Counted from the first letter of the stretch, positions 38,924-49,014 are shown. The stretch is 64,000 nucleotides of DNA from Psychroflexus aurantiacus (GCF_010820555.1 NZ_JAAIKD010000003.1:248001-312000), one strand, 5' to 3'. A program made the numbers and translations. The notes: generated from the letters alone by a model not told the origin.

Positions 38924-41668
38924 ATGGCAGAAAATAACAACGGAAGTCCTATTGAAGATGCATATCGCAAAGATTGGAAAGACATAACAAAACATTTCTC
39001 CACCAGTCCAGACCAGGGTCTTTCTAGCGGAGATGCAAGAAAAAAACTTAAGGAACACGGGCGCAATGAACTGGAAGAACAGGAGCAGCGTTCCATTTGG
39101 GAGATTATACTTTCACAAATCAACAATCCGGTTATTTATCTGCTCACGGTTGCTTCAGTGGTTGCATTTATTTTTGGAGATACTCCAGAAGCAATAGCCA
39201 TACTCGTAGTTCTGTTATTAAATACAATTATTGGATTTTGGATGGAGTTTCAGGCTCAAAAGTCGATGGAAGCCATTAGAGAGATGGATAAAATTAAGGC
39301 GACAGTACTTAGAGATGGCAAAGAAAAAAGAATAGATGCAGAAGAATTAGTTCCTGGTGATTTACTCATCGTAGAATCTGGGGACCTAATTCCGGCAGAT
39401 GCACGTATTATTGAAGCCACAGAGTTACAGGTAGATGAATCCCCGTTGACAGGAGAATCTGTACCGGTGAATAAAAATGCAGAGATTCTAGAAGAAGAAC
39501 TTCAGGTAGCAGATCGCAAAAACATCCTTCATAAAGGGACAGCCGTAACTGGCGGTCGATCCAAGGCCATTGTCTTTAAAACTGGAATGGATACAGAAGT
39601 AGGCAATATCTCTGCTATGGTTCACGATCAGAAAGAAGAAGAAACTCCGCTTAATCAAAAACTCAACAAACTAACCCGTAGCCTCATCTGGGTTATTTTA
39701 GGTATGGCCGCTGCTTTTTTTGTGTTGGGTTGGATTGCAGGAAAAGAGATCTACCAGCTCGTCCAAACTGCTATCGCTTGGTCTATTGCAGCAATTCCGG
39801 AAGGCTTACCTATTGTGGCTAGTATTGCTCTAGCAAGGGGTATGTTCCGATTATCCAAAAAAAACGTGCTCATAAAGCAACTTGGAGCTGTAGAAACTCT
39901 GGGAGAAACCACCGTTATTCTTACCGATAAAACAGGAACCCTAACCGAAAACAAACTTACGGTTAATACCTTTCAATTCCCCGAGCAAGATATTACTGAA
40001 GTGGAATGGGAAAAAGGGAGTCCACCTAAACTTAAAGGGTCCAAAGACATAGCTAAGAATAAAAACTTGAGACAGATCCTTAAAATTTCTGTATTAGCTA
40101 ATGATGCCTCTTTAGGTGATGATGAAGATGATTCCTCTAAAAAAGAGAAAGGCAATTCAAAAGGAAAAATTGAAAACTCTAAGGCTAGCGGAGATCCTTT
40201 GGAAATTGCTTTATTAGAGTTTGTGGAGGCGTTTGATTCAGATTTTTATCAGAAAAACAAAAAACTTGGCCGAGAGCTTCATGATCCATTCGATTCAGAA
40301 TCGATGATGATGGGAGCCGTTCATAAAACTAAGGAAGGTTTTTACATTTCTGGGAAGGGTTCAACAGAAGCTATTCTTAAACGATCCAAAAGCATTCTGA
40401 CAAACGGGGAAGTAAAGGACATCACCGATGAGGATAGAAAGAATTGGGAAGAAAAAAATAATACTCTTGCAGAAGATGGCTTGCGTGTTCTTGCATTTGC
40501 CTTCAGGCAAACCGATGCGCTTCCCCAAGATGATGACTTTCTGGAAGACCTAATATACGTTGGACTCATCGGCTTTTTAGACCCACCAAGAAAGGAAGTA
40601 GCAGATTCCATAGAAATAGCTAAAAATGCGGGAATAAAGGTAGCTATGGTTACCGGCGATCATCCTGGTACGGCATTCAATGTGGCCAAACAGATACATC
40701 TCTCTGCAGAAAATGCCTGTAAAAATAAAGAAGTTATCCACGGAAAGCATCTGAAGAAAGAACTGGATAAGAAAGACAATCAAAAACTTATAGATACGCG
40801 GGTATTCTCAAGGGTAGATCCGGAACAGAAGCTCAGTTTGATAACGCACTATCAGAATCAAGGAGAAATTGTAGGAATGACCGGAGATGGCGTAAATGAT
40901 GCCCCGGCCTTGAAAAAAGCTGATATTGGCATTGCCATGGGAAAAAGAGGAACACAGGTAGCTCAGGAAGTTTCGGATGTGGTGCTGAAGGACGATGCCT
41001 TTGGGTCTATTGTGGAAGCCATCAGAGAAGGACGAATTATCTTTGGAAACATTCGTAAGTTTGTGGTTTACCAGTTGTCCTATCACCTTGGCGAGATTTT
41101 CATTATCGCCCTTTTGAGTTTTACACTTTTTGTGCTCCCTATCTTACCATTACAGCTGCTTTTTTTGAATTTGCTTTCGGATGTGTTCCCTGCACTTGCA
41201 CTTGGAATTGGCGGAGGAACACCCCAAGTAATGAAGTTGCCCCCAAAAGATCCTGAAGAGCCTATTCTGTCTAAAACCAATTGGATGCAGATTACTATTT
41301 ATGGATTCATCATTGCCATGTCGATAAGTAGTGCTTATCTTTATTCTCATTATGTCTGGGAAAAATCTGAAGCTGTCAATAATAATATTGTCTTTTTCAG
41401 CCTTGCCTTTTGTCAGTTTATTCATGCCTTCAATATGCGGGAAGCCAATGAGAATTTCTTTAATAATCAGGTAACACGTAATAAATGGGTTTGGATGTCT
41501 GTTACCTTGTGTTTTGCGGTTGTCATAATCTCTTATTTTATTCCTGCTTTGGCTAAGATTTTTTCCTTTCAGCAGCTCGAGTTGAAAACCTGGATACTTA
41601 TTGCAATTGCAAGTATTATTCCTTCTGTGATTATACAGAGCATCAAAGCTATTTGGAAGAAATTTTAA
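38924..41668 (+). CDS. Cation-translocating P-type ATPase (P2-like)
   Basis: 914-residue cation pump of the inner membrane. An N-terminal cation-ATPase domain (about 10-80) is followed by M1-M2 and the actuator motif DESPLTGESVP near residue 170. M4 has AAIPEGLPIVASIALARG near 290, and the phosphorylated Asp is in DKTGTLTEN near 335. The hinge is TGDGVNDAPALKKADIGIAMG near 650 (position). Six C-terminal helices complete the pump. The PEGLP motif and full-length C-terminal domain place it with P2-type pumps (Ca2+, or Na+/K+ in some bacterial members) and exclude heavy-metal P1B pumps. A Lys/Glu/Ser-rich insert interrupts the N domain near 405-425. It follows the glucan synthase on the same strand and shares its AT-rich character. 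Confidence 0.92.
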   Translation: MAENNNGSPIEDAYRKDWKDITKHFSTSPDQGLSSGDARKKLKEHGRNELEEQEQRSIWEIILSQINNPVIYLLTVASVVAFIFGDTPEAIAILVVLLLNTIIGFWMEFQAQKSMEAIREMDKIKATVLRDGKEKRIDAEELVPGDLLIVESGDLIPADARIIEATELQVDESPLTGESVPVNKNAEILEEELQVADRKNILHKGTAVTGGRSKAIVFKTGMDTEVGNISAMVHDQKEEETPLNQKLNKLTRSLIWVILGMAAAFFVLGWIAGKEIYQLVQTAIAWSIAAIPEGLPIVASIALARGMFRLSKKNVLIKQLGAVETLGETTVILTDKTGTLTENKLTVNTFQFPEQDITEVEWEKGSPPKLKGSKDIAKNKNLRQILKISVLANDASLGDDEDDSSKKEKGNSKGKIENSKASGDPLEIALLEFVEAFDSDFYQKNKKLGRELHDPFDSESMMMGAVHKTKEGFYISGKGSTEAILKRSKSILTNGEVKDITDEDRKNWEEKNNTLAEDGLRVLAFAFRQTDALPQDDDFLEDLIYVGLIGFLDPPRKEVADSIEIAKNAGIKVAMVTGDHPGTAFNVAKQIHLSAENACKNKEVIHGKHLKKELDKKDNQKLIDTRVFSRVDPEQKLSLITHYQNQGEIVGMTGDGVNDAPALKKADIGIAMGKRGTQVAQEVSDVVLKDDAFGSIVEAIREGRIIFGNIRKFVVYQLSYHLGEIFIIALLSFTLFVLPILPLQLLFLNLLSDVFPALALGIGGGTPQVMKLPPKDPEEPILSKTNWMQITIYGFIIAMSISSAYLYSHYVWEKSEAVNNNIVFFSLAFCQFIHAFNMREANENFFNNQVTRNKWVWMSVTLCFAVVIISYFIPALAKIFSFQQLELKTWILIAIASIIPSVIIQSIKAIWKKF

Positions 41669-41946
41669 AGTTTAGCAGTTATAATACAAAATTTAGCCGT
41701 CAGTCTTATTTGCAGTTTATAGTAGTGGACTATCTGAAAAATATAACATGTGTCTTATTATTCAGCGATCATTTTACTGGGTCTTTTTTATTGATTAAGA
41801 CCGTGGTTTCCCTCCAGCCCCTGTAATCCTTTTTTTTCAATTAATATAAGTCCGTTTATAAACTCTGTGAAGTATTCACTCGTTTCTAAATACTCTAACT
41901 ATTCAGCAAAATCTTTATCCTGTATTCTTATCTGAATAGTTTTTCT
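41669..41946. other. Spacer between ATPase gene and transporter remnant
   Basis: About 280 bases with no gene. A 10-bp inverted repeat, AACTATTCAG (41897-41906) and CTGAATAGTT (41932-41941), with a 25-nt loop lies next to the stop of the remnant; it could be a weak terminator for either side. The rest is AT-rich and stop-filled in all frames. Confidence 0.4.
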
Positions 41947-42510
41947 CTAAACCAATGCATTGATTTGCGAAGAGTCCAAACAAAAATGGCCTGAGATTCT
42001 GGATGAATTCACGAGCTCATACCTATCTTCAATTTTCATATCCTCAAATGTGGTAAAAATATTAATATCTGCGCTCCGTCCTCTGGCAACATGCTCTTTC
42101 AACCCCCCTTGCCTCACGTCCATATTTGTGTTTTTTGGAAATCTTACCATATAATTTAATCTCTTTATATCATCTGAAGTAAAACAATTCTCCTCTTCAC
42201 AAACGACATGAACATTGAGCGTTCCTTTCCAGTTTTGAGACATGAGAATTGATGTCAAAATCGACAAATTATTATGTCCAATGTCAAAAGATTCTTTCCA
42301 GTCTGAGGGAATATTTTTTAACCGAAGGTGAATACTTTTCTCTATAGTCAGGCTAACCGTAGAATAGGGAATACACAAAAGCATACCGTAGTCATTCTTG
42401 CGCGTATCCTGATACAACTTATTTATATTTTTTGGCACATAATCGGAAGAATCCAAACTTACAAAGATTGTATTTGGTTTAAAAAAAGCTGCACATTTAA
42501 GGTATTGCAT
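41947..42510 (-). pseudogene. C-terminal fragment of an SLC12-type cation-chloride/amino-acid transporter
   Basis: The frame encodes about 187 soluble residues with no membrane helix. The pattern AAFFKPNTIFVSLDSS, then IHLRLKNIPSDWKESFDIGHNNLSIL, MSQNWKGTLNVHVV and a final CLDSSQINALV resembles the cytoplasmic C-terminal domain of bacterial SLC12-like (Na-K-Cl cotransporter/amino acid permease) proteins of 700 or more residues. The membrane part is missing. A stop codon lies just upstream in frame, and only 126 bases separate the start from a terminator palindrome. I read it as the tail of a decayed gene. A free-standing regulatory protein cannot be ruled out. Identification is by remembered pattern, so moderate. 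Confidence 0.5.
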
Positions 42511-42636
42511 ATACAATACTTATCAGGTTATTGAAATTATGATTTTTAACCTAAACCCAAACAGTGAAAACAATAAAATCTGCTTTATTTTTAATCTATT
42601 GAAAAACTCTGTGTGAGGTGGTTGCAGTGCTTAACC

Positions 42637-42686
42637 ATAAAAAAGCCTGCCCCTGACAGATATCTGTCAGGGGCAGGCTTTTTTAT
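42637..42686. terminator. Perfect 50-bp palindrome, terminator of the mutase gene
   Basis: A 25-bp perfect inverted repeat with no loop bases, reading AAAAAAGCCTGCCCCTGACAG on one arm (first 20 bases or so) and its exact complement on the other. It ends in T6 on either side. It lies 90 nt after the stop of the acyl-CoA mutase gene and would also block transcription from the other direction. Confidence 0.88.
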
Positions 42687-42775
42687 AAAATATCGAAATC
42701 ACTTTGTTTATCGGTATAAGCGATTCGCACGCCTTCCCATGCCAAAGCTTTGGGCAATGTAAGGTGGCTCTCTGC

Positions 42776-45700
42776 TTACATATTTCGACGGTACTGACCA
42801 CCAACCTCAAACAAGGCTTCGGTGATTTGTCCCAAAGAACAGTATTTGGTGGCTTCCATCAATTCTTCGAACATATTCTCATTTTTGATAGCCGCTTCCT
42901 GGATACGCTTCAGCTGATCCTGTGCTCTGTCTTTATACACGTGGTGCAGCTTAGTGAGCGTATTGATCTGGTATTCTTTTTCCTCTTCAGTCGCACGAAT
43001 GACTTCTCTTGGTTTCACCGTGGGCGATCCTTTGGAACTCAAAAACGTATTCACCCCGATAATTGGGAATTCTCCAGTGTGTTTAAGGGTTTCGTAATGC
43101 AGGCTCTCCTCCTGTATCTTGCTGCGCTGGTACATGGTTTCCATGGCACCAAGCACGCCTCCACGCTCTGTAAGTCGGTCAAACTCGAGCAATACGGCTT
43201 CCTCGACAAGGTCTGTCAATTCTTCTATGATAAAAGAACCTTGAATTGGATTTTCATTTTTGGCAAGACCCAGTTCTTTATTGATAATCAACTGAATCGC
43301 CATAGCACGTCGCACCGATTCTTCGGTTGGCGTGGTAATGGCTTCGTCGTAAGCATTGGTGTGCAGGGAATTACAGTTATCGTAAATCGCATACAGCGCC
43401 TGTAATGTGGTGCGGATGTCGTTAAAGTCGATTTCCTGGGCATGAAGCGATCTTCCGGAGGTCTGAATGTGATATTTCAACATCTGTGCTCTCGAATTCG
43501 CACCGTATTTATCGCGCATGGCTTTGGACCAGATACGTCTGGCTACCCGGCCAATCACGGCATATTCCGGATCGATGCCATTGGAGAAAAAGAAACTCAG
43601 GTTAGGCCCAAATTTATTGATATCCATACCCCGGCTTAAGTAGTATTCGACGTAGGTAAATCCGTTAGACAGAGTCAAAGCCAGTTGCGTGATTGGGTTG
43701 GCGCCGGCTTCAGCAATGTGATACCCGGAAATAGAAACCGAGTAAAAATTCCTCACTTTATTCTCGATAAAATACTCCTGAACATCGCCCATCAGACGGA
43801 TGGCAAATTCGGTAGAGAAAATACAAGTGTTCTGAGCCTGATCTTCTTTAAGGATATCGGCCTGAACCGTTCCGCGAACCACAGCGATGGTTTCCATCTT
43901 GATCTCCTGGTAAACATCTGCTGGTAAAACCATATCGCCGGTCACGCCAAGCAGCATCAAACCCAATCCGTTATTGCCCTCAGGAAGCTTGCCCTGGTAG
44001 GCTGGACGCTCGCTGCCGTTTGCTTTGTATATCTTTTTGATCTTGGCTTCAACTTCTTTTTCAAGACCGTTTTCCTTGATGTATTTCTCACACTGCTGAT
44101 CGATGGCTGCATTCATGAAAAAACCGAGCAGCATAGGCGCTGGTCCGTTTATAGTCATACTCACAGAGGTCATGGCATCAGCCAGGTCAAATCCGGAGTA
44201 GAGTTTTTTAGCATCGTCCAGACAGCAAATAGAAACACCCGCGTTCCCGATTTTACCATAGATATCTGGTCGGTGATCCGGATCGTTTCCATACAGGGTC
44301 ACAGAATCAAATGCTGTTGACAAACGCTTGGCAGGCAGACCGGCACTCACATAGTGAAACCTGCGATTCGTTCGTTCAGGACCACCTTCACCGGCAAACA
44401 TACGCGTAGGATCTTCACCTGTCCTTTTGAAAGGATAAAGTCCGGCGGTGTAAGGAAACTCGCCAGGCACGTTTTCCTGCAGCAACCACTTGAGCAGATC
44501 TCCCCAGGCCTTGTATTTCGGCAAGGCTACCTTTGGGATTTTTAGATGGGAAAGCGACTCCGTATAGGTGTCAATTTTGATTTCTTTGTCTCTTACTTTA
44601 AAGGTGTAAACATCGTCGGTATATTTTTGAACGACATTTTCCCAGCCTAAAATCTTCTCCCAGTTGTAAGGATCCAAATCCATCTTAACCCGGTCAAATT
44701 CTTTTTTAAGCAGATCCACCAAAGTCTCATTGTCTGACGTAGTCACCTCTTCCAGATGACTTTCTTCGATGCCGTTTTTATCTAACTGCAGCTTAGAACT
44801 GGTGGCACTTTCCAGGGTTTTGAAAATTCCGTAAAGTCTTTGAGCGACTTCAACCTGTGCGTTCGCTTTCTCGTCGTAAGACCGGTTGTTTTCAGAAATT
44901 TCTGAAAGGTAACGAGTTCTTGCCGGTGGAATCACAAAGATTTTCTCCGACATTTCATCGGTAATCTGGTAATCACTCTTTAGGCTTGTCGATGTTTTTT
45001 CAGACAACTGGTCCATGATTCTTTTATAAAGAATATTCATGCCTGGATCGTTGAATTGAGAAGCAATGGTACCATATACCGGAAGCGTTTCCGGCTTCGC
45101 ATCCCAAAGATTGTGATTGCGCTGGTATTGCTTTTTCACATCCCGCAGGGCATCTTTCGCGCCGCGTTTATCAAATTTGTTGATTGCTACCAAATCAGCG
45201 AAATCCAGCATATCGATTTTTTCAAGCTGTGTCGCCGCCCCAAATTCAGGGGTCATGACATACAGTGAAATATCGGAATGGTCCAGGATTTCTGTGTCGC
45301 TTTGTCCTATACCCGAGGTTTCTAAAATGATAAGATCGTAGTTGGCCCCCTTCATGACTTCCACAGCTTCCTGAACATATTTAGACAATGCCAGGTTGGA
45401 TTGTCTTGTTGCTAGCGAACGCATATACACTCTGGGAGAGTTGATGGCGTTCATGCGAATTCTGTCCCCAAGCAGGGCTCCGCCCGTTCTTCTTTTGGAG
45501 GGATCTACTGAGATGATCCCGATTTGTTTGTCTTCAAAATCAACGAGAAAACGTCGAACCAGTTCATCGACTAAAGAGGATTTTCCAGAGCCCCCGGTTC
45601 CCGTAATTCCCAAAACAGGAACTTTATTTGTATTCTTCTTTTGAATGGGTTCAAAAACCTGTTTGAATTCATCATGCCTGTTTTCAGCTAAAGAAATCAA

Positions 45701-46210
45701 TCTGGCAATCGTGTTAACATCTTTGTTGTCAAGATTCTCTTTGGTCTTCTTTGGAGCTTTAAGTTCCGGCGTTGGAAAATCAGCTTGCTTAACCAAGTCA
45801 TTGATCATCCCCTGGAGTCCCATTTCACGACCGTCATCCGGAGAATAAATCCGGGTAATGCCATAGTCCATCAACTCCTCGATTTCTTCAGTAAGGATAA
45901 CGCCTCCCCCGCCACCGAAGATTTTGATATGTCCGGCGTCTTTCTCCTGAAGTAAATCGTACATGTATTTGAAGTATTCGTTATGCCCTCCCTGGTAAGA
46001 GGTCATAGCAATAGCATTCACATCTTCCTGTATAGCGGTATTGACAACTTCTTCAACACTTCTGTCGTGACCAAGATGAATCACCTCCACACCGGTGGAC
46101 TGAATGATTCGACGCATCACATTGATGGCAGCATCATGGCCGTCAAATAAAGAGGCGGCAGTGACAATTCGTATCTGGTGTTGTGGGGTATATGGTTTTT
46201 GTTGCTCCAT
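42776..46210 (-). CDS. icmF: Fused B12-dependent acyl-CoA mutase (IcmF type)
   Basis: 1144-residue fusion that should carry out a coenzyme B12-dependent carbon-skeleton rearrangement, isobutyryl-CoA to n-butyryl-CoA or a close relative. Domain order is that of IcmF. A B12-binding domain comes first (1-140), with the cobalt-ligand motif DGHDAAIN at residues 23-30. A MeaB-like G-protein chaperone follows (about 190-440; Walker [14 protein letters not shown] near 203, [15 protein letters not shown] near 238, [10 protein letters not shown] near 345). The mutase TIM barrel (about 560-1144) has [18 protein letters not shown] near 595. Substrate specificity cannot be fixed by eye; methylmalonyl-CoA mutase proper is normally a two-subunit enzyme without the internal GTPase. 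The gene stands alone, with a strong terminator. Confidence 0.92.
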   Translation of the reverse strand: MEQQKPYTPQHQIRIVTAASLFDGHDAAINVMRRIIQSTGVEVIHLGHDRSVEEVVNTAIQEDVNAIAMTSYQGGHNEYFKYMYDLLQEKDAGHIKIFGGGGGVILTEEIEELMDYGITRIYSPDDGREMGLQGMINDLVKQADFPTPELKAPKKTKENLDNKDVNTIARLISLAENRHDEFKQVFEPIQKKNTNKVPVLGITGTGGSGKSSLVDELVRRFLVDFEDKQIGIISVDPSKRRTGGALLGDRIRMNAINSPRVYMRSLATRQSNLALSKYVQEAVEVMKGANYDLIILETSGIGQSDTEILDHSDISLYVMTPEFGAATQLEKIDMLDFADLVAINKFDKRGAKDALRDVKKQYQRNHNLWDAKPETLPVYGTIASQFNDPGMNILYKRIMDQLSEKTSTSLKSDYQITDEMSEKIFVIPPARTRYLSEISENNRSYDEKANAQVEVAQRLYGIFKTLESATSSKLQLDKNGIEESHLEEVTTSDNETLVDLLKKEFDRVKMDLDPYNWEKILGWENVVQKYTDDVYTFKVRDKEIKIDTYTESLSHLKIPKVALPKYKAWGDLLKWLLQENVPGEFPYTAGLYPFKRTGEDPTRMFAGEGGPERTNRRFHYVSAGLPAKRLSTAFDSVTLYGNDPDHRPDIYGKIGNAGVSICCLDDAKKLYSGFDLADAMTSVSMTINGPAPMLLGFFMNAAIDQQCEKYIKENGLEKEVEAKIKKIYKANGSERPAYQGKLPEGNNGLGLMLLGVTGDMVLPADVYQEIKMETIAVVRGTVQADILKEDQAQNTCIFSTEFAIRLMGDVQEYFIENKVRNFYSVSISGYHIAEAGANPITQLALTLSNGFTYVEYYLSRGMDINKFGPNLSFFFSNGIDPEYAVIGRVARRIWSKAMRDKYGANSRAQMLKYHIQTSGRSLHAQEIDFNDIRTTLQALYAIYDNCNSLHTNAYDEAITTPTEESVRRAMAIQLIINKELGLAKNENPIQGSFIIEELTDLVEEAVLLEFDRLTERGGVLGAMETMYQRSKIQEESLHYETLKHTGEFPIIGVNTFLSSKGSPTVKPREVIRATEEEKEYQINTLTKLHHVYKDRAQDQLKRIQEAAIKNENMFEELMEATKYCSLGQITEALFEVGGQYRRNM

Positions 46211-46357
46211 TATGATATTAAATTATATATAATTTTTGAGGCGTGAAATTACGAAATATTCAATTTAAAGCTGAAGATTTAAGCTTAGAATAACGAAAAG
46301 TTGTAAGGATAAGGGCTTTAAACATCGTATATTGAGAATTCACACAAATTCAACAGC

Positions 46358-47062
46358 ATGAAACCTTCAATTTTACTCGTCATATTTGCTTTTTTTATGT
46401 CTTCCTGTGCAGAACTCGGACAAATTTCAAGGGAAATTGCAAAGTCCGGGATGCTGAGCGAACAACAGATTGCAAATGGTTTACAGCAGGCTTTATCAAA
46501 AGGTGTAACAGAACAGGTTTCAAAATTGACGGAAGAGGATGGTTTTTATGACAATGCTCTGGTCAGGATTGAACTCCCGGAAGAATTGTCCAAGATAGAA
46601 AGTACCCTGCGAAGCTTTGGTCTCGGCAATCTGGCAGATCAGGGCATTAAGGCCCTTAATGAAACTGCTCAGGAAGCGGTAAAAGAAGCCACACCCATTT
46701 TTTTGAATGCGATTCGGGACATGAGTTTTCAGGAGGCAAGAACAATACTCCTGGGAGAAAAAACAGCGGCCACCGCTTATTTAAGAGAGAAGACACAAAC
46801 GGAGTTATATCAAAAATTTAAGCCTGTTGTCCAGGAAAACTTTCAAAAAGTGGGCGCCGATCAAATTTGGGATAATCTCATAACGCAGTACAACCAGGTA
46901 CCCTTTACAGATAAGGTGAATCCAGATCTGACCGATTATGTGACCAGTGAGGCTTTAAGAGGGGTTTACAAGATGATAGAACTGGAAGAGATACAGATCA
47001 GGAATGACTTAAATGAACGATCTACAGAACTGTTGAGACGCGTATTTGCCCTTCAGGATTAG
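46358..47062 (+). CDS. DUF4197 lipoprotein
   Basis: 234-residue lipoprotein (signal ending FFMSSC, Cys at 17) of the DUF4197 family. Family-like features are GLQQALSKGVTEQVSKL near residue 47, FYDNALVRIELPEEL near 66 and the helical C-terminal part with DYVTSEALRGVYKMIELEE near 195. The protein should be in the periplasm; function unknown. Its stop overlaps the stop of the convergent alpha/beta hydrolase by 4 nt. It is divergent from the acyl-CoA mutase gene. Confidence 0.85.
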   Translation: MKPSILLVIFAFFMSSCAELGQISREIAKSGMLSEQQIANGLQQALSKGVTEQVSKLTEEDGFYDNALVRIELPEELSKIESTLRSFGLGNLADQGIKALNETAQEAVKEATPIFLNAIRDMSFQEARTILLGEKTAATAYLREKTQTELYQKFKPVVQENFQKVGADQIWDNLITQYNQVPFTDKVNPDLTDYVTSEALRGVYKMIELEEIQIRNDLNERSTELLRRVFALQD

Positions 47063-47868
47063 GACGTACTGAGTGCGTAAGGCTGCTGACTCAAGCTTTT
47101 AATGAAAGTTATGACTTGCGTATTAAACACCTTGGGTTGCTCAACATTAACCACGTGTCCACAATTTTGCAAAATAAATAATTTGGCTTCTTTATGCGTT
47201 TCTGAAATTTTTCTTACCGCTGGTAAAAACAAATAATCCTGCTCACCCATCACATATAAAGAAGGAATATCAATGGCTTTTTGTCTGAAGAACTTTAGTA
47301 AGGGATTAATTTCAGAAGTGAGCTTAAACCAGCGAATGAATTCTTTCTGATACAGTTTCTTAGCTTCATTCACAAAGAGGTTCCTGGATTTCTTATGGTT
47401 TTTCCTGGGCATGATGATAAACGCAAACAGCTTATACAAAATCATATAAGGAACAACCGACTTGAATATAACACCTACATTCATCAGAAATCGAGACCTG
47501 ACGTTCATTTTCATAATCGCACCTCCCATAATCATGCTGGAAACCCGTTCCGGATAATTCTCAGCTAAATTTCTGATCAGGATTGTACCCAGAGAAATCC
47601 CCACAAAATGGGACTTTTGAATGTTATTGACATCCAAAACTTCAATGATATCGTTGGTGATCGCGTCAAACGTGTAATTTTCATCCAGAGAATCCTGAAG
47701 CTTAGGATTGGAATTCCCATGGCCTCTGAGGTCGAGAAGCAGAACATTAAATTGAGATTTAAAGGCTCTCAGCTGCTTAAACCATATCGAAGAACTTCCA
47801 CCAGCACCATGCACAAAAGTCACCCAGTCCTGAGATGATTTATGAATATAAGTGGAATGGTGTATCAA
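47059..47868 (-). CDS. Alpha/beta hydrolase
   Basis: 269-residue alpha/beta-hydrolase-fold protein. The oxyanion-hole region is VTFVHGAGGSSS near residue 17. The nucleophile Ser is in VGISLGT near 92, the acid Asp in MGEQDYL near 215, and the His in NCGHVVNVEQP near 240. A cap domain with LYKLFAFIIMPRKNHKKS occupies about 125-175. Cytoplasmic, with no signal peptide. The substrate is unknown. It lies 69 nt downstream of the BtuF-like gene on the same strand. Confidence 0.87.
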   Translation of the reverse strand: MIHHSTYIHKSSQDWVTFVHGAGGSSSIWFKQLRAFKSQFNVLLLDLRGHGNSNPKLQDSLDENYTFDAITNDIIEVLDVNNIQKSHFVGISLGTILIRNLAENYPERVSSMIMGGAIMKMNVRSRFLMNVGVIFKSVVPYMILYKLFAFIIMPRKNHKKSRNLFVNEAKKLYQKEFIRWFKLTSEINPLLKFFRQKAIDIPSLYVMGEQDYLFLPAVRKISETHKEAKLFILQNCGHVVNVEQPKVFNTQVITFIKSLSQQPYALSTS

Positions 47869-47937
47869 GTTTTAATTTTCGCAAATATACACAGATATCT
47901 GATTATTGAAATAAAGTCCTCGAATCCTAGCAAAACT

Positions 47938-48708
47938 TTATAATTTGTCCCTAAGCTGACCGAAGTAATCCAAAGCTTTAAGCAGCCTCGACCCGTACCA
48001 GCTGAAATATTCTCCATCTACAATTTGGATTTGATCAGGATTCATTTCAAACTCCTTTTTATGCTGGTCTTTAAAGGGAAAGGGCTCCGAGGACAGGAAT
48101 ATATAATCTACGGGCTTTAGTTTATCGATATCCACTTCTGGGTAGCGAGGCAAGTCTTTATACACATTATCAAAATTGTTCAGTTTCAGCATATAATCGA
48201 TGAAGGTAGACGAACCGGCAACCATCCAGGGATCTCGCCAAATGAAATAGGCCACTTTCAAGGTTGGCTCATGCTGGGTTTCTCTGCTGAATTTGATAAA
48301 GCTGGTTTGGATGTCATCCGCAAGCTGACTGGACCTTTTCGGTATAGAAAAGAGTTCACCCAGGTCCCGAATCAACTGCAGTAAATCTTCAATAGAATTA
48401 ATATCACTGACATACACGGAATAGGATTCGGATAGGCGTTCTATATCCTCCAATTCGTTTTCTTCCTTATTGGCTAAAATAAAATCAGGATTTAGCTCCC
48501 GTATCTGATCGTGTTTGATGTTTTTAGTACCTCCAATGACCTCCGCATGGGTTCGTATATCCTGTGGATGCACACAAAATTTTGTGACTCCCAGCAGTTT
48601 GTGCTTCAGTCCTAAGTCAACCAGCATTTCGGTAAGACTCGGCACCAGGCATACAATGCGTTTTGGCACAGTGTCAACATGAAGGGCTCTGTGTAATTGG
48701 TCTTTCAT
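47938..48708 (-). CDS. BtuF-like helical-backbone metal/corrinoid receptor without signal peptide
   Basis: 256-residue protein of the ABC-transporter binding-protein class with a helical backbone (BtuF/FecB-like). The opening KRIVCLVPSLTEMLVDLGLKHKLLGVTKFC is at residues 17-46. The first lobe also has NPDFILANKEEN near 91, and the second lobe has PWMVAGSSTFIDYML near 168. There is no signal peptide at the chosen start, and no ABC permease or ATPase gene is adjacent. It may be exported by another route, have a mis-assigned start, or act in the cytoplasm. Corrinoid binding is suggested by the family and by the B12-dependent mutase 2 kb away. Confidence 0.75.
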   Translation of the reverse strand: MKDQLHRALHVDTVPKRIVCLVPSLTEMLVDLGLKHKLLGVTKFCVHPQDIRTHAEVIGGTKNIKHDQIRELNPDFILANKEENELEDIERLSESYSVYVSDINSIEDLLQLIRDLGELFSIPKRSSQLADDIQTSFIKFSRETQHEPTLKVAYFIWRDPWMVAGSSTFIDYMLKLNNFDNVYKDLPRYPEVDIDKLKPVDYIFLSSEPFPFKDQHKKEFEMNPDQIQIVDGEYFSWYGSRLLKALDYFGQLRDKL

Positions 48709-48724
48709 AAATAAACTAAAAAAA

Positions 48725-48752
48725 ATACCAGCAGAAAGTAATCTGCTGGTAT
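48725..48752 (-). terminator. Terminator after the Cys-rich mini-protein gene
   Basis: 11-bp perfect stem ATACCAGCAGA / TCTGCTGGTAT with a 6-nt loop and a run of T downstream on the minus strand. It lies 22 nt after the stop of the Cys-rich gene and only 16 nt before the BtuF-like start, so the downstream gene may depend on read-through or a promoter overlapping the hairpin. Confidence 0.8.
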
Positions 48753-48774
48753 AGGTTTAATGCTTTTTAATGAA

Positions 48775-49014
48775 TTATGCCGTAGGTGCCCAGGAAGAAC
48801 ATAACATTCCGGGAGCCGCTTTGGCAGGATGTGCACAATTTGAAGTTTCATGTTTCTTACAATTCGAACAACTTCTTTCATTCTTAAGCTCTGCTTTCAT
48901 ATCAAATAAATCGCAGGTGTATTTTTGAGACACCAACACCTCGTGTTTACTACAAAATGTTTTTTCGATTAAATTTTTACAATTGCTGCAATTATTTGCG
49001 AATCTAATAGGCAT
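48775..49014 (-). CDS. Cys-rich mini-protein with duplicated CxxC module
   Basis: 79-residue protein with eight Cys arranged as two similar modules. Cys9-Cys12-Cys21-Cys34 fits CxxC-x8-C-x12-C, and Cys49-Cys52-Cys60-Cys72 fits CxxC-x7-C-x11-C. Both modules contain the CSNCK sequence, a His two residues after the third Cys, and an aromatic residue near the fourth (CDLF, CSSW). This looks like an internal duplication of a metal-binding knuckle. Four Cys per unit could hold Zn or Fe. I do not recognise a named family. It has its own terminator and possibly a -7 box (TAATTTTG, 49073-49066). Confidence 0.7.
   Translation of the reverse strand: MPIRFANNCSNCKNLIEKTFCSKHEVLVSQKYTCDLFDMKAELKNERSCSNCKKHETSNCAHPAKAAPGMLCSSWAPTA

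Noticed and set aside
42704-43405. 233-codon plus-strand ORF overlapping the 3' end of the mutase gene
   Set aside because: It is antisense to a conserved mutase coding region and its protein has no recognisable features.
46211-46357. Possible cobalamin riboswitch before the B12-dependent mutase
   Set aside because: The spacer is only about 147 bases shared by two divergent genes and shows no B12-box-like sequence or long conserved stems.
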